NCBI GenBank assembly: GCA_964654815.1
Contig: CAZZLH010000006.1
Location: forward strand, 1-49,785
From: ZLKRG08 sp964654815
Lineage (GTDB): Bacteria > Actinomycetota > Actinomycetes > Nanopelagicales > Nanopelagicaceae
Direction of reading: 5' to 3'
DNA length: 49,785 nt
This document shows, one piece after another, positions 41,203 through 49,590 of this stretch (positions within the stretch are counted from its first letter, which is position 1; each line of letters begins with the position of its first letter). Under the pieces are notes generated by a model that was not told the DNA's origin, ran no database searches, and saw only the letters and a list, made by a program, of their open reading frames with translations. The position numbers were made by a program, and so were the translations under genes.

Positions 41203-41261
41203 TGAATTTGCCGAATTTATTGAATTTTTCTCATGCTTTATTTAATCGTTTTAATCGTTTT
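41203..41261. repeat. 9-bp tandem repeats in the yidC-jag spacer
   Basis: Three degenerate units with GAATTT core (41203-41211, 41212-41220, 41221-41229) and two perfect AATCGTTTT units (41244-41252, 41253-41261). The 176-bp spacer 41098-41273 holds no gene I can support. Confidence 0.8.
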
Positions 41262-41273
41262 AGTAGTGGTTAA

Positions 41274-42170
41274 TTAACGTCTCTTCTTTTTCTTCTTCTT
41301 TGGTTGAACTCTCTGTCCTTGTTGACCTTCTTGCTCTGAATTTTCAGTCTTCTCTGGCGCAGCAATCTTTCCTTTGGCAATTAACTTTTGTTGTAGCTCT
41401 TCATAGGCCGGAGATCCTGGGGTTGGATTTCGTTTGATAACCCAATATTGCTGCCCCCAAGTCCAGAAGTTTGTGGTTGACCAATAAATCAAGACGCCTA
41501 TAGGAAAGTTAACACCAGAAACTGCAAATATGACTGGGAATAAATACAACATGATTTTCTGCTGTTGCAACATCATGTTGTTTGGATCATCAACTTTTGG
41601 CATTCCTTTAGTCATCAACTGTTTTTGGGTTGTGAAGGTGGATGCCGACATGATGATGATCAAAAGCACTGTTACGAGCTTTACTGTGGTCTCAGATGAT
41701 CCAAGGAAGGTTGCTGCGATTGGTGCACCTAGAAACTTGGCTGCTGCAGCCGACTCCACATCAGCCATCGTTAATACACCGTGTGCATGTCCTCTACCAA
41801 TACCGTTCAAAACTGTAAATAGCGCAAACATAATTGGCGCTTGGGCCAGGATTGGAAAACATGATGCCAAAGGGTTTGTTTTATGCTCCTTGTAGAGCTT
41901 CATCATCTCTTCAGATTGTTTTTGGCGATCATCTTTATATTTATTCTGAATCTCTTTCATTTTTGGCGCAAGAGCGGTCATTGCTCTCTGGCTCTTGATT
42001 TGTTTAACAAAGAGCGGAATCAAAAGGATGCGAATTAGCAGCACCAATCCGATAATGGATAAGGTCCATGTAACACCGCTGCTGGCACCAAAGATTGGGG
42101 TTAGCGCATCATGAATCTGCATGATTACCCAAGAGACTGCGGTATAAAGGCCATTCATTATGCTGCCCAT
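41274..42170 (-). CDS. yidC: Membrane protein insertase YidC
   Basis: A 298-residue Oxa1-type insertase. A first helix region (about residues 30-55, GVTWTLSIIGLVLLIRILLIP), the charged coiled-coil hairpin (KSQRAMTALAPKMKEIQNKY) and further helices follow in order. The very basic tail KKKKKKRR can contact ribosomes. The large periplasmic domain of the Gram-negative protein is absent, as expected. AGGAG lies before ATG 42170. The companion gene yidD, usual between rnpA and yidC, is not visible and may be in the gap. Confidence 0.95.
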   Translation of the reverse strand: MGSIMNGLYTAVSWVIMQIHDALTPIFGASSGVTWTLSIIGLVLLIRILLIPLFVKQIKSQRAMTALAPKMKEIQNKYKDDRQKQSEEMMKLYKEHKTNPLASCFPILAQAPIMFALFTVLNGIGRGHAHGVLTMADVESAAAAKFLGAPIAATFLGSSETTVKLVTVLLIIIMSASTFTTQKQLMTKGMPKVDDPNNMMLQQQKIMLYLFPVIFAVSGVNFPIGVLIYWSTTNFWTWGQQYWVIKRNPTPGSPAYEELQQKLIAKGKIAAPEKTENSEQEGQQGQRVQPKKKKKKRR

Positions 42171-42260
42171 GTTTTGACTCCTAAAACCGCATTATTTACT
42201 GCTTTTTCGCGGGTATTTGTGGGATTTTGTGGGTTGGTTCGGAAGTTCTCAAAATAATTT

Positions 42261-42360
42261 NNNNNNNNNNNNNNNNNNNNNNNNNNNNNNNNNNNNNNNN
42301 NNNNNNNNNNNNNNNNNNNNNNNNNNNNNNNNNNNNNNNNNNNNNNNNNNNNNNNNNNNN
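42261..42360. other. Assembly gap (100 N) between rnpA and yidC
   Basis: Run of N. It removes the rnpA 3' end and could hide yidD. The 90 nt between gap and yidC show no convincing YidD C-terminus. Confidence 0.95.
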
Positions 42361-42725
42361 GTTGCTTGGGTATTAGCCAATTTTTTTATGGTTGAGATCA
42401 AAGTCTTTGCCTCATAGAAAGCGTTCTCTGGGCGCTTCATAACGCGAATTACCAGAAATGAGTTTTGTGGCAGAGCCATCAAGTCATCCCGTACTGAATG
42501 GCGAATTTGTCTAGCAATCCGATGGCGGGTTACTGAGTTGCCGATTGATTTACCGACTATTAAACCGAGTTTGGCAGGGTTTTGATTAAAAGTTGAACTA
42601 TTTGTGGGCTCTTTGGTTTCAGCCAGGTAGTAACCGATAAAAGAATTGGTGGTTGCCCTACGGCCGATTTTGGTAACCCGTGCAAAATCAGCGCTACTTT
42701 TGATCCTGGCGCTATCTGGCAGCAT
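42361..42725 (-). CDS. rnpA: Ribonuclease P protein component, C-terminus lost in gap
   Basis: About 121 residues are visible, nearly the whole protein. The start MLPDSARIKSSADFARVTKIGRR and the RNA-binding signature GNSVTRHRIARQIRHSVRD are typical. It assists the RNase P RNA in tRNA 5' maturation. The stop codon is inside the gap. It follows rpmH by 72 nt in the usual rpmH-rnpA-yidC order. Confidence 0.93.
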
Positions 42726-42797
42726 CGCTATTTCTGTGCTCTGGGTCTGTTATTTGAATAATTCAGGTTTGGTTTAGATCTAGTTCAGATTCTGGGT

Positions 42798-42932
42798 TTA
42801 AGCGGAGAGGCGAGCGCGACCCTTAGCTCTACGAGCTGAGAGGACAGCGCGACCAGCGCGGGTGGCCATGCGAGCGCGGAAGCCATGCTTCTTGGCGCGA
42901 CGGCGGGTATTGGGCTGGAAGGTGCGCTTCAT
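42798..42932 (-). CDS. rpmH: 50S ribosomal protein L34
   Basis: A 44-residue protein beginning MKRTFQPNTRRRAKKHGFRA and ending RRAKGRARLSA, diagnostic for L34. It is very basic and of standard length. GGAG lies 6 nt before ATG 42932. It is divergent from dnaA across the oriC-proximal spacer. Confidence 0.98.
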   Translation of the reverse strand: MKRTFQPNTRRRAKKHGFRARMATRAGRAVLSARRAKGRARLSA

Positions 42933-42999
42933 TTAAAACTCCTACAAGTCACAGAAAATACGGGGGAAGGCGGGCTATGAGGACGCAACTTTAAGTGGT

Positions 43000-43162
43000 T
43001 GGGGATAAAGGGGGCAAACCGGGGCTTCGCCCCTCCTAGCCATCCGAATTGTGGATAACCACTTGATTTTCTACTTTTGACGCCCTAAGTTCCGCTCCTC
43101 CACAGGGCCAAAAGGCTAAACCATTGGTTGAGGTCACAGGCTGTGGATATATGTGTGGATAA
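43000..43162. promoter_or_regulatory. DnaA-box cluster between rpmH and dnaA (oriC part / dnaA promoter)
   Basis: Compared with TGTGGATAA: 43050-43058 and 43154-43162 are exact, 43142-43150 (TGTGGATAT) and 43000-43008 (TGGGGATAA) match 8/9. All lie in one orientation. The last box ends 13 nt before the dnaA start, so DnaA autoregulation is likely. Confidence 0.8.
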
Positions 43163-43175
43163 GACAGGAGTCACC

Positions 43176-44588
43176 ATGTCCGAGGTTACGGTCGACCAAG
43201 ATCTAGCGGCCCTTTGGGGTCAGGTCGTCAGCCAGGTCGGTGGTGATGGCCCCAATCGAGCTGTGCTCCAACTCGTCCGTCCATTGGGGCTTTTGAAGGG
43301 CGCTGGCAACCCGAATTTATTGGTTGCCGCCCCCAACTCCTTCGTTAAAGACATTATTGATGTGCGGCTTCGCAACATGATCACAGAGGTTTTGGCGGAG
43401 GCGTTAAGCGAGAAGGTCAATTTTGCAGTCACGGTGGATGAGAGCCTGGAACTTCCAGAAGCTCCCGAACCGGTAGCCAACCACTTTAACGCCGGAGCTA
43501 ATTCAGTTAATTCAACCAGCTCCAACCAATCTCAAATTGATCACAAACCAACCGGGGTTGATGCCCTTAATCCTCGGTACATCTTTGAGACTTTTGTTAT
43601 CGGCGCCTCCAACCGATTCGCACACGCAGCAGCGTTAGCGGTTTCAGAGGCGCCTGCTAAGGCCTATAACCCGCTATTTATTTATGGTGAATCTGGGCTT
43701 GGTAAAACCCATTTATTGCACGCAATTGGCGCATATGCCAAGGAGTTATACCCGAATGTGCGCGTTAGATATGTATCTTCTGAAGAGTTTACAAATGACT
43801 TCATCAACTCAATCCGTGACGATAAATCAAACGGTTTCCAAAAACGTTATCGCGATCTCGATATTTTGTTGGTGGATGACATTCAATTTTTAGAGAACAA
43901 AGAAAGAACCCAAGAAGAGTTCTTCCATACTTTCAATACTTTATATAACGCCAACAAACAGATTGTGATCTCTAGTGATCGCCCACCAAAACAATTGACA
44001 ACTTTGGAAGATCGTTTACGTTCGAGATTTGAATGGGGTTTGATTACTGATATTCAACCACCAGAACTTGAAACTCGAATCGCGATTCTACGTAAGAAAG
44101 CGGCGCAAGAGAGACTTAATGCACCAGATGATGTTTTGGAATACATTGCCTCGAAGATATTTACCAACATCCGTGAATTAGAAGGTGCGTTAATTCGTGT
44201 AACTGCCTTTGCCTCTTTAAATCGCCAACCAGTCGACATGGCTCTGGCTGAGATCGTATTGAAGGATTTGATTCCTACTGATTCGACTCCAGCAATCACA
44301 GCCGCCACGATCATGGCCCAAACCGCGGCTTATTTCTCTCTAACCGTAGATGATCTATGTGGCACTTCTAGATCTCGAGTATTGGTAAATGCCCGTCAAA
44401 TAGCGATGTATTTATGCCGCGAGCTAACCGAACTCTCTCTGCCTAAAATCGGCCAAACTTTTGGTGGAAGAGACCACACCACGGTTATGCATGCAGATCG
44501 AAAGATCCGCGAACTGATGGCGGAGCGCCGCTCTATTTACAACCAGGTAAATGAGCTCACCAGCCGCATAAAACAGCAGGGCAAATAG
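43176..44588 (+). CDS. dnaA: Chromosomal replication initiator DnaA
   Basis: A 470-residue AAA+ initiator. Domain I is residues 1-85, with a short Ser/Asn/Gln-rich domain II and domain III starting NPRYIFETFVIGASNRFAHAAA. Walker A GESGLGKTH is from residue 171 and Walker B LLVDDIQFL follows. Domain IV has the DNA-binding signature GGRDHTTVMHADRKI. I chose ATG 43176 (AGGAG 6 nt upstream) over the in-frame TTG 43128. DnaA boxes flank the gene on both sides. Confidence 0.98.
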   Translation: MSEVTVDQDLAALWGQVVSQVGGDGPNRAVLQLVRPLGLLKGAGNPNLLVAAPNSFVKDIIDVRLRNMITEVLAEALSEKVNFAVTVDESLELPEAPEPVANHFNAGANSVNSTSSNQSQIDHKPTGVDALNPRYIFETFVIGASNRFAHAAALAVSEAPAKAYNPLFIYGESGLGKTHLLHAIGAYAKELYPNVRVRYVSSEEFTNDFINSIRDDKSNGFQKRYRDLDILLVDDIQFLENKERTQEEFFHTFNTLYNANKQIVISSDRPPKQLTTLEDRLRSRFEWGLITDIQPPELETRIAILRKKAAQERLNAPDDVLEYIASKIFTNIRELEGALIRVTAFASLNRQPVDMALAEIVLKDLIPTDSTPAITAATIMAQTAAYFSLTVDDLCGTSRSRVLVNARQIAMYLCRELTELSLPKIGQTFGGRDHTTVMHADRKIRELMAERRSIYNQVNELTSRIKQQGK

Positions 44589-44601
44589 CCTGTGGAAGGT
44601 A

Positions 44602-44655
44602 TGTGGATAACTGTGGAAAAGATGCGTAAAACTGGGGATTTCTTGTTGGGGATAT
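44602..44655. promoter_or_regulatory. DnaA boxes between dnaA and dnaN (candidate oriC)
   Basis: 44602-44610 is an exact TGTGGATAA, 44612-44620 (TGTGGAAAA) matches 8/9, and 44647-44655 (TGGGGATAT) 7/9. The dnaA-dnaN spacer is the usual actinobacterial origin. Its right part is lost in the gap starting at 44679. Confidence 0.75.
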
Positions 44656-44678
44656 CTCAATTAAAGGTGAAGGGTTTT

Positions 44679-44778
44679 NNNNNNNNNNNNNNNNNNNNNN
44701 NNNNNNNNNNNNNNNNNNNNNNNNNNNNNNNNNNNNNNNNNNNNNNNNNNNNNNNNNNNNNNNNNNNNNNNNNNNNNN
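44679..44778. other. Assembly gap (100 N) in the dnaA-dnaN spacer and dnaN 5' end
   Basis: Run of N hiding the rest of the putative origin and about 20 residues of DnaN. GTG 44667 just before the gap could be the dnaN start but cannot be joined to the frame. Confidence 0.95.
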
Positions 44779-45852
44779 AGTCTTTCAACCAGACCAATAC
44801 AGACCGCGCTACTTGGTATCGTGATAGATGCCGAATCCAACAAAGTTGCCTTCTCAGGTTCTGATCTAGAGACCGCAAGCCGGGCAGTAACAGATGCTGA
44901 GGTAGCTAATCCAGGAAAAGTTTTAGTCCCCGGAAAGCTTCTGGCTGATATCTCGAGATCACTACCCAACAAACCAGTCACCATCCAATTAGACGGAACC
45001 AGAGTTTTAGTAACAGCCGGAAGCGCTAAATTCACTTTGCCACTTTTACCTGTAAATGAATATCCAAACTTGCCAGATATGCCAGAGACGCTCGGAGCGA
45101 TAGATGGCGAATTATTTAGCCACGCAGTTACACAAGTTGCAACCGCAGCCGGAAAAGACGACTCACTTCCATCACTAACCGGAATTCATGTCGAGGTAAA
45201 TGGCGAGAACATCACTATGGCTGCGACAGATAGATATCGTTTAGCGGTTCGCGAACTCACTTTTAGCCCAGCAAGGCCAAATACCGAAGCAGTGGCGCTG
45301 ATTCGCGCCCGCACTTTGGTCGATGCAGCCAAAACCCTCTCTGCTTCAAAACAGGTAAATATCGCCTTAGCTCCTGCCGCCTCCACTGATCGTCTGGCCG
45401 GGTTTCAAAACGAGAGCAAAACCACCACTACCAGGCTGTTAGATGGCACCTTCCCGCCCTACCGCCACTTATTACCGCAAGAAGCGCTAACTACAACAGT
45501 TATTGAAGTAGCACCATTTTTGGATGCGGTCCGACGAGTAGCGCTGGTTACTGACAAGACGATTCCTTTAAAACTTACCTTCTCTGGAAACTCAGTGACC
45601 CTTGAAGCAGGCGGCGGCGATGAAGCCCAAGCCAACGAAGTATTTGAGATTCAAAAAACCGGCGAGGATTTATCGATTGCATTTAATCCAAACTATCTTC
45701 TTGATGGGTTGCACGCTATCAGTGCCCCATATGCCCAAATCTCATTTAACACTTCAAGTAAGGCCGCCATTTTGATGGGCAAGAGTGAGGTCAATTCTCC
45801 AACAAATGATAATTTCCGTTATCTCTTAATGCCAACCAAGTTCGCATATTAA
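44779..45852 (+). CDS. dnaN: DNA polymerase III sliding clamp, N-terminus lost in gap
   Basis: About 357 residues are visible. The open frame begins right at the gap with SLSTRPIQTALLGIVIDAES, which aligns with the start region of beta clamps. GTG 44821 is therefore an internal codon, not the start. VNEYPNLPDMPE, TDRYRLAVREL and the C-terminal LLMPTKFAY confirm the three-domain clamp and its C-terminal edge. It tethers polymerase III to DNA. About 20 N-terminal residues are missing, judged from family length. Confidence 0.95.
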   Translation, partial: SLSTRPIQTALLGIVIDAESNKVAFSGSDLETASRAVTDAEVANPGKVLVPGKLLADISRSLPNKPVTIQLDGTRVLVTAGSAKFTLPLLPVNEYPNLPDMPETLGAIDGELFSHAVTQVATAAGKDDSLPSLTGIHVEVNGENITMAATDRYRLAVRELTFSPARPNTEAVALIRARTLVDAAKTLSASKQVNIALAPAASTDRLAGFQNESKTTTTRLLDGTFPPYRHLLPQEALTTTVIEVAPFLDAVRRVALVTDKTIPLKLTFSGNSVTLEAGGGDEAQANEVFEIQKTGEDLSIAFNPNYLLDGLHAISAPYAQISFNTSSKAAILMGKSEVNSPTNDNFRYLLMPTKFAY

Positions 45853-45886
45853 AACAATCGCCAAAAATTAGATTGAATGCACTTTA

Positions 45887-46978
45887 ATGTATGTATCGAA
45901 ACTATCTTTAAATAACTTTCGCTCATACCCCCACTTAGATCTTGAATTAACCACAGGTGTCACCACTTTCGTCGGCAATAACGGCGCTGGAAAAACCAAT
46001 ATCGTAGAGAGTTTAATATTCTTAGCGTTCCTCTCTTCGCATCGCACCCCAACCAACCAACCACTTATCTCTCTTGGTGCCAATCAAGCGATAATTCGGG
46101 CAGAGATAATTCGAGGCGATAGATCTATCCAATTAGATTTAGAGATAAATGCCGCAAAAGCAAACCGCGCCAAAATTAACCAAAATCCCACCAAATCCCA
46201 GAGAGAAATTTTAGGCGCTTGCCAAGTTATCTACTTCTCCCCGGAGGATCTTGATTTAGTTAGAGGCGACCCAACCTCACGACGCGACTACTTAGATAAA
46301 TTACTCATAACCAAATCACCGCGTTTAGCAGGGGTGCTTGCAGATTATGAGCGGGTCTTAAAACAACGAAATACGCTACTTCGCACCAGAGCGCCACAAT
46401 CCTCTTTGGTGCCCTGGAGCGAACAACTATCAACACTAGCGGCAGCGATAACAGCCGAACGGGTCAACCTGGTTAAATCTTTAAACCCATTAGTGTCAAA
46501 AAACTACAACGAGTTGAATGAAAGCAAGCCGGCACTTATTAGTTATAAATCAAATATTGAGAATTTAACCACCTCTACCGAAGAAAATTTAAAGCTAATC
46601 GAGGGTGCGCTAGCCGAGGTGCAGTATCAGGAGATCGAACGAGGTGTGACGCTTATTGGTCCACACCGCGACGATCTCCACCTACAACTCGGTGATTTCC
46701 CCGCCAAAGGTTATGCCAGCCATGGAGAGTCTTGGTCATTTGCGATCTCATTAAAAGTAGGCGCTTTGGAGCTTTTGAAATCACATGGACTCGACCCAAT
46801 TCTTATATTAGATGATGTCTTTGCCGAACTAGATACCAGTCGCCGTGCCCGGTTAGTGCAAGCCACTAAACTAACAGAGCAGACCATCGTTACTGCCGCT
46901 GTTGAGGCAGAGCTACCTGATGATTTGAATGATAAAAGATTCTATGTATCAAACGGAAAAGTTGGAGTTGCGCCGTGA
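45887..46978 (+). CDS. recF: Recombination mediator RecF
   Basis: A 363-residue SMC-like ATPase that helps load RecA at gaps. Walker A GNNGAGKTNIVE is near residue 30, the QVIYFSPEDLDLVRGDPTSRRDYLD segment follows, then LIGPHRDDL, the signature region SHGESWSFAISLK and Walker B ILILDDVFAELD. It lies 34 nt after dnaN and overlaps dciA by 4 nt. Confidence 0.96.
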   Translation: MYVSKLSLNNFRSYPHLDLELTTGVTTFVGNNGAGKTNIVESLIFLAFLSSHRTPTNQPLISLGANQAIIRAEIIRGDRSIQLDLEINAAKANRAKINQNPTKSQREILGACQVIYFSPEDLDLVRGDPTSRRDYLDKLLITKSPRLAGVLADYERVLKQRNTLLRTRAPQSSLVPWSEQLSTLAAAITAERVNLVKSLNPLVSKNYNELNESKPALISYKSNIENLTTSTEENLKLIEGALAEVQYQEIERGVTLIGPHRDDLHLQLGDFPAKGYASHGESWSFAISLKVGALELLKSHGLDPILILDDVFAELDTSRRARLVQATKLTEQTIVTAAVEAELPDDLNDKRFYVSNGKVGVAP

Positions 46979-47445
46979 CCAAGCGAGATTTAGCTTTAGA
47001 TTTATATAACACCTATAAAGGTGGCCGCCAATCTTTAACCACTAAAACAAACAAAAAAGCAAATAATGAAAACTCTGAGACCATAGAGCGAGTAACCGAC
47101 CCCAAACCAGTTGGCGAGTTGCTCGATGAGCTAATCAAAACACGCGACTGGCAGAGTGGATTGGCTGAAGGCGAAATTTTTGTTAAATGGGCCGAAATTG
47201 TGGGCGATGAAATCGCATCTAAATCAGAACCAGTAGAGATAAAAAACCAGAAACTAATTATTCAATGTGTATCAACTGCGTGGGCTACCCAATTAAATTT
47301 AGTGAAATTACAATTATTAACTGCAATCCAAAAGGTCGCCCCAGGTATTACAGCGTTAGAGATCCTCGGCCCCAATGCGCCAAGCTGGCGAAAAGGTTTT
47401 CGTACCACCCAAGGCGGCAAAGGGCCTCGAGATACCTATGGTTGA
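46975..47445 (+). CDS. dciA: DciA-family protein (DUF721), predicted DnaB helicase loader
   Basis: A 156-residue protein starting at GTG 46975. A flexible Lys/Asn-rich N-terminal part leads to the DUF721 KH-like domain: WAEIVGDEIASKSEPVEIKNQKLIIQCVSTAWATQL and LLTAIQKVAPGITALEILGP. In bacteria without DnaC/DnaI, DciA is the predicted or shown loader of DnaB. The position between recF and gyrB matches mycobacterial Rv0004. The stop is followed by a 189-nt spacer before gyrB. Confidence 0.92.
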   Translation: MTKRDLALDLYNTYKGGRQSLTTKTNKKANNENSETIERVTDPKPVGELLDELIKTRDWQSGLAEGEIFVKWAEIVGDEIASKSEPVEIKNQKLIIQCVSTAWATQLNLVKLQLLTAIQKVAPGITALEILGPNAPSWRKGFRTTQGGKGPRDTYG

Positions 47446-47565
47446 TAAAGTCCCTACCACTTACCGCTAAAAAGGGCGGAAACCCCCCTTCTAGCCTAAA
47501 TTTGGGGTATTACCGCTATTGATTTCCCACTAGGATTTGAGGGTGCGCCCATGGATTTGGGCCTT

Positions 47566-47599
47566 GGCTGGCGATTACAGCCATTTTGATCCGGATCAA
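47566..47599. promoter_or_regulatory. Palindromes upstream of gyrB
   Basis: A perfect 14-bp palindrome TTGATCCGGATCAA at 47586-47599 and, next to it, a GGCTG...CAGCC hairpin (47566-47582) lie 35-69 nt before ATG 47635. They are candidate operator or supercoiling-responsive elements. The spacer 47446-47634 also has TTACCGCTA twice (47461-47469, 47510-47518) and no gene I can support. Confidence 0.45.
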
Positions 47600-47634
47600 C
47601 CTGGGTAGCCGATTAAGAGAGAGCAAGGGTAAAG

Positions 47635-49590
47635 ATGGCAGAAAAGTCCTATGACGCCTCTGCAATCACGGTTTTAGAGGGCCTTGAAGCGGTCCGTAAA
47701 CGCCCTGGTATGTATATCGGTTCAACCGGAGAGCGCGGACTTCACCATTTAGTTTATGAAGTAGTCGATAACTCAGTCGATGAGGCGATGGCCGGGGTAT
47801 GCGATCACATAGCTGTCACCTTGCTCGCCGATGGCGGCGTTGAGGTTGTCGATAATGGACGTGGTATTCCAGTAGATATCCATCCAGTTGAGAAGAAGCC
47901 AGCCCTAGAAGTAGTTATGACTGTTCTACATGCGGGTGGAAAATTTGGTGATGGTGGCTACTCGGTCTCTGGCGGATTACACGGCGTAGGAATCTCTGTA
48001 GTTAACGCACTTTCAAAGTTAGTGCAAGTTGAAGTCCAACGAGATGGATTTGTTTGGTCACAAAGTTATCAATTAGGCGTTCCTGATGCAGCGGTAAAGA
48101 AGGGCGAAAAGACCGAAGCGCACGGAACCACAGTTAGATTCTGGCCATCCGAAGATATCTTTGAAACCACCGAATTTTCCTTTGAGATTTTGGCAAATCG
48201 TTTTAGAGAGATGGCATTTCTAAATAAAGGTCTTGCCATAACCTTGACCGACCAACGACCAGGACATGTCGATGATAAAGGTGAACCGCTAAAAGTTTTA
48301 TACCAATACAACGGCGGAATTATTGATTTTGTCCGCTACCTCAACTCCACTCGCGGTGAATTGCATAAATCTATTATTTATTTAGAACAAGAGGATAAAC
48401 GTAAGAAACTTTCATTAGAAATCGCCATGCAATGGAATTCAGGCTTTGCCGAATCGGTCTTCACCTTCGCTAATGCGATTAATACCCACGAGGGCGGTAC
48501 CCATGAAGAGGGCTTCCGCACCGCGCTAACCTCAATCGTCAATAAATTTGGCGAAGATTGGGGTTTTATCCGTAAGAAGGAGGATCGCTTAACCGGAGAG
48601 GATATCCGCGAAGGTCTTACCGCTATTGTTTCGATAAAAATAGCGGAACCACAGTTTGAGGGCCAAACCAAAACCAAACTAGGTAATACCGAAGCAAAGA
48701 CTTTCACTCAGAAATGCGTAAATGAGGCGTTAACTGAGTGGTTTGAGCGAAATCAAACCGAAGGCAAAGAGATCGTTCGAAAGAGTATTGACGCTGCGGC
48801 AGCGCGCATCGCAGCGCGAAAGGCCCGCGATTTATCGCGAAATCGCAAAGGTCTTCTTGAGGGACGTGGCATGCCAGGAAAATTGGCGGATTGTCAGTGG
48901 ACCGAACCAGAAAAGTGCGAGCTATATATCGTGGAAGGTGATTCTGCCGGAGGCTCTACCAAAGGTGGCAGGGATTCTAGATATCAAGCGGTGCTACCAA
49001 TTCGCGGAAAAATTTTAAATGTCGAGAAAGCCAGAATCGATCGAGTGCTACAGAACAACGAAGTGCAGGCGCTAATCACAGCGCTGGGCACTGGTGTGCA
49101 CGATGATTTTGATATTGCGAAACTTAGATATCACAAAATAATTTTGATGGCAGATGCCGATGTTGATGGCCAACACATTCGCACCTTGTTGCTGACTTTG
49201 CTATTTAGATTTATGCGCCCATTGATTGAGGCGGGACATGTATATCTTGCCCAACCACCGCTTTATAAATTGAAGTGGTCAGGAAAAGAGCCGGTGGAAT
49301 ATGCATTTAGTGATAAAGAGCGTGATGGTTTGATAAAAATAGGAGTCGATGCCGGTAAGCGACTTCCAAAAGAGGATGGCATCCAACGCTTCAAAGGATT
49401 GGGAGAGATGCCCGCGAAAGAGTTGTGGGATACCACGATGGATCCAGAGCATCGCGTCTTAATCAAGGTGACTTTAGAGGATGCAGCTGCGGCAGATGGA
49501 CTCTTCTCGGTACTAATGGGAGAGGATGTCGAACAGAGACGGCAATTTATTCAACGTAATGCCAAAGATGTTCGCTTCTTGGATATCTAA
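47635..49590 (+). CDS. gyrB: DNA gyrase subunit B
   Basis: A 651-residue GyrB. The GHKL ATPase domain has EAVRKRPGMYIGSTGERGLHH-type sequence, EVVDNSVDEAMAG and GGLHGVGISVVNALS. The transducer domain is followed by TOPRIM with EGDSAGGS, ADADVDGQHI, and the C-terminal KGLGEMPAKELWDTTM. With GyrA it introduces negative supercoils. AAGGG lies before ATG 47635. The stop overlaps the gyrA start by one base. Confidence 0.98.
   Translation: MAEKSYDASAITVLEGLEAVRKRPGMYIGSTGERGLHHLVYEVVDNSVDEAMAGVCDHIAVTLLADGGVEVVDNGRGIPVDIHPVEKKPALEVVMTVLHAGGKFGDGGYSVSGGLHGVGISVVNALSKLVQVEVQRDGFVWSQSYQLGVPDAAVKKGEKTEAHGTTVRFWPSEDIFETTEFSFEILANRFREMAFLNKGLAITLTDQRPGHVDDKGEPLKVLYQYNGGIIDFVRYLNSTRGELHKSIIYLEQEDKRKKLSLEIAMQWNSGFAESVFTFANAINTHEGGTHEEGFRTALTSIVNKFGEDWGFIRKKEDRLTGEDIREGLTAIVSIKIAEPQFEGQTKTKLGNTEAKTFTQKCVNEALTEWFERNQTEGKEIVRKSIDAAAARIAARKARDLSRNRKGLLEGRGMPGKLADCQWTEPEKCELYIVEGDSAGGSTKGGRDSRYQAVLPIRGKILNVEKARIDRVLQNNEVQALITALGTGVHDDFDIAKLRYHKIILMADADVDGQHIRTLLLTLLFRFMRPLIEAGHVYLAQPPLYKLKWSGKEPVEYAFSDKERDGLIKIGVDAGKRLPKEDGIQRFKGLGEMPAKELWDTTMDPEHRVLIKVTLEDAAAADGLFSVLMGEDVEQRRQFIQRNAKDVRFLDI

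Noticed and set aside
44821..44823. GTG as dnaN start
   Set aside because: The frame is open back to the gap and the upstream residues align with the conserved clamp N-terminal region, so this codon is internal.
47468..47492. Terminator after dciA
   Set aside because: A G/C-rich AAGGGCGG...CCCCCCTT stem with one mismatch exists but is followed by CTAGCC, not a T-run.
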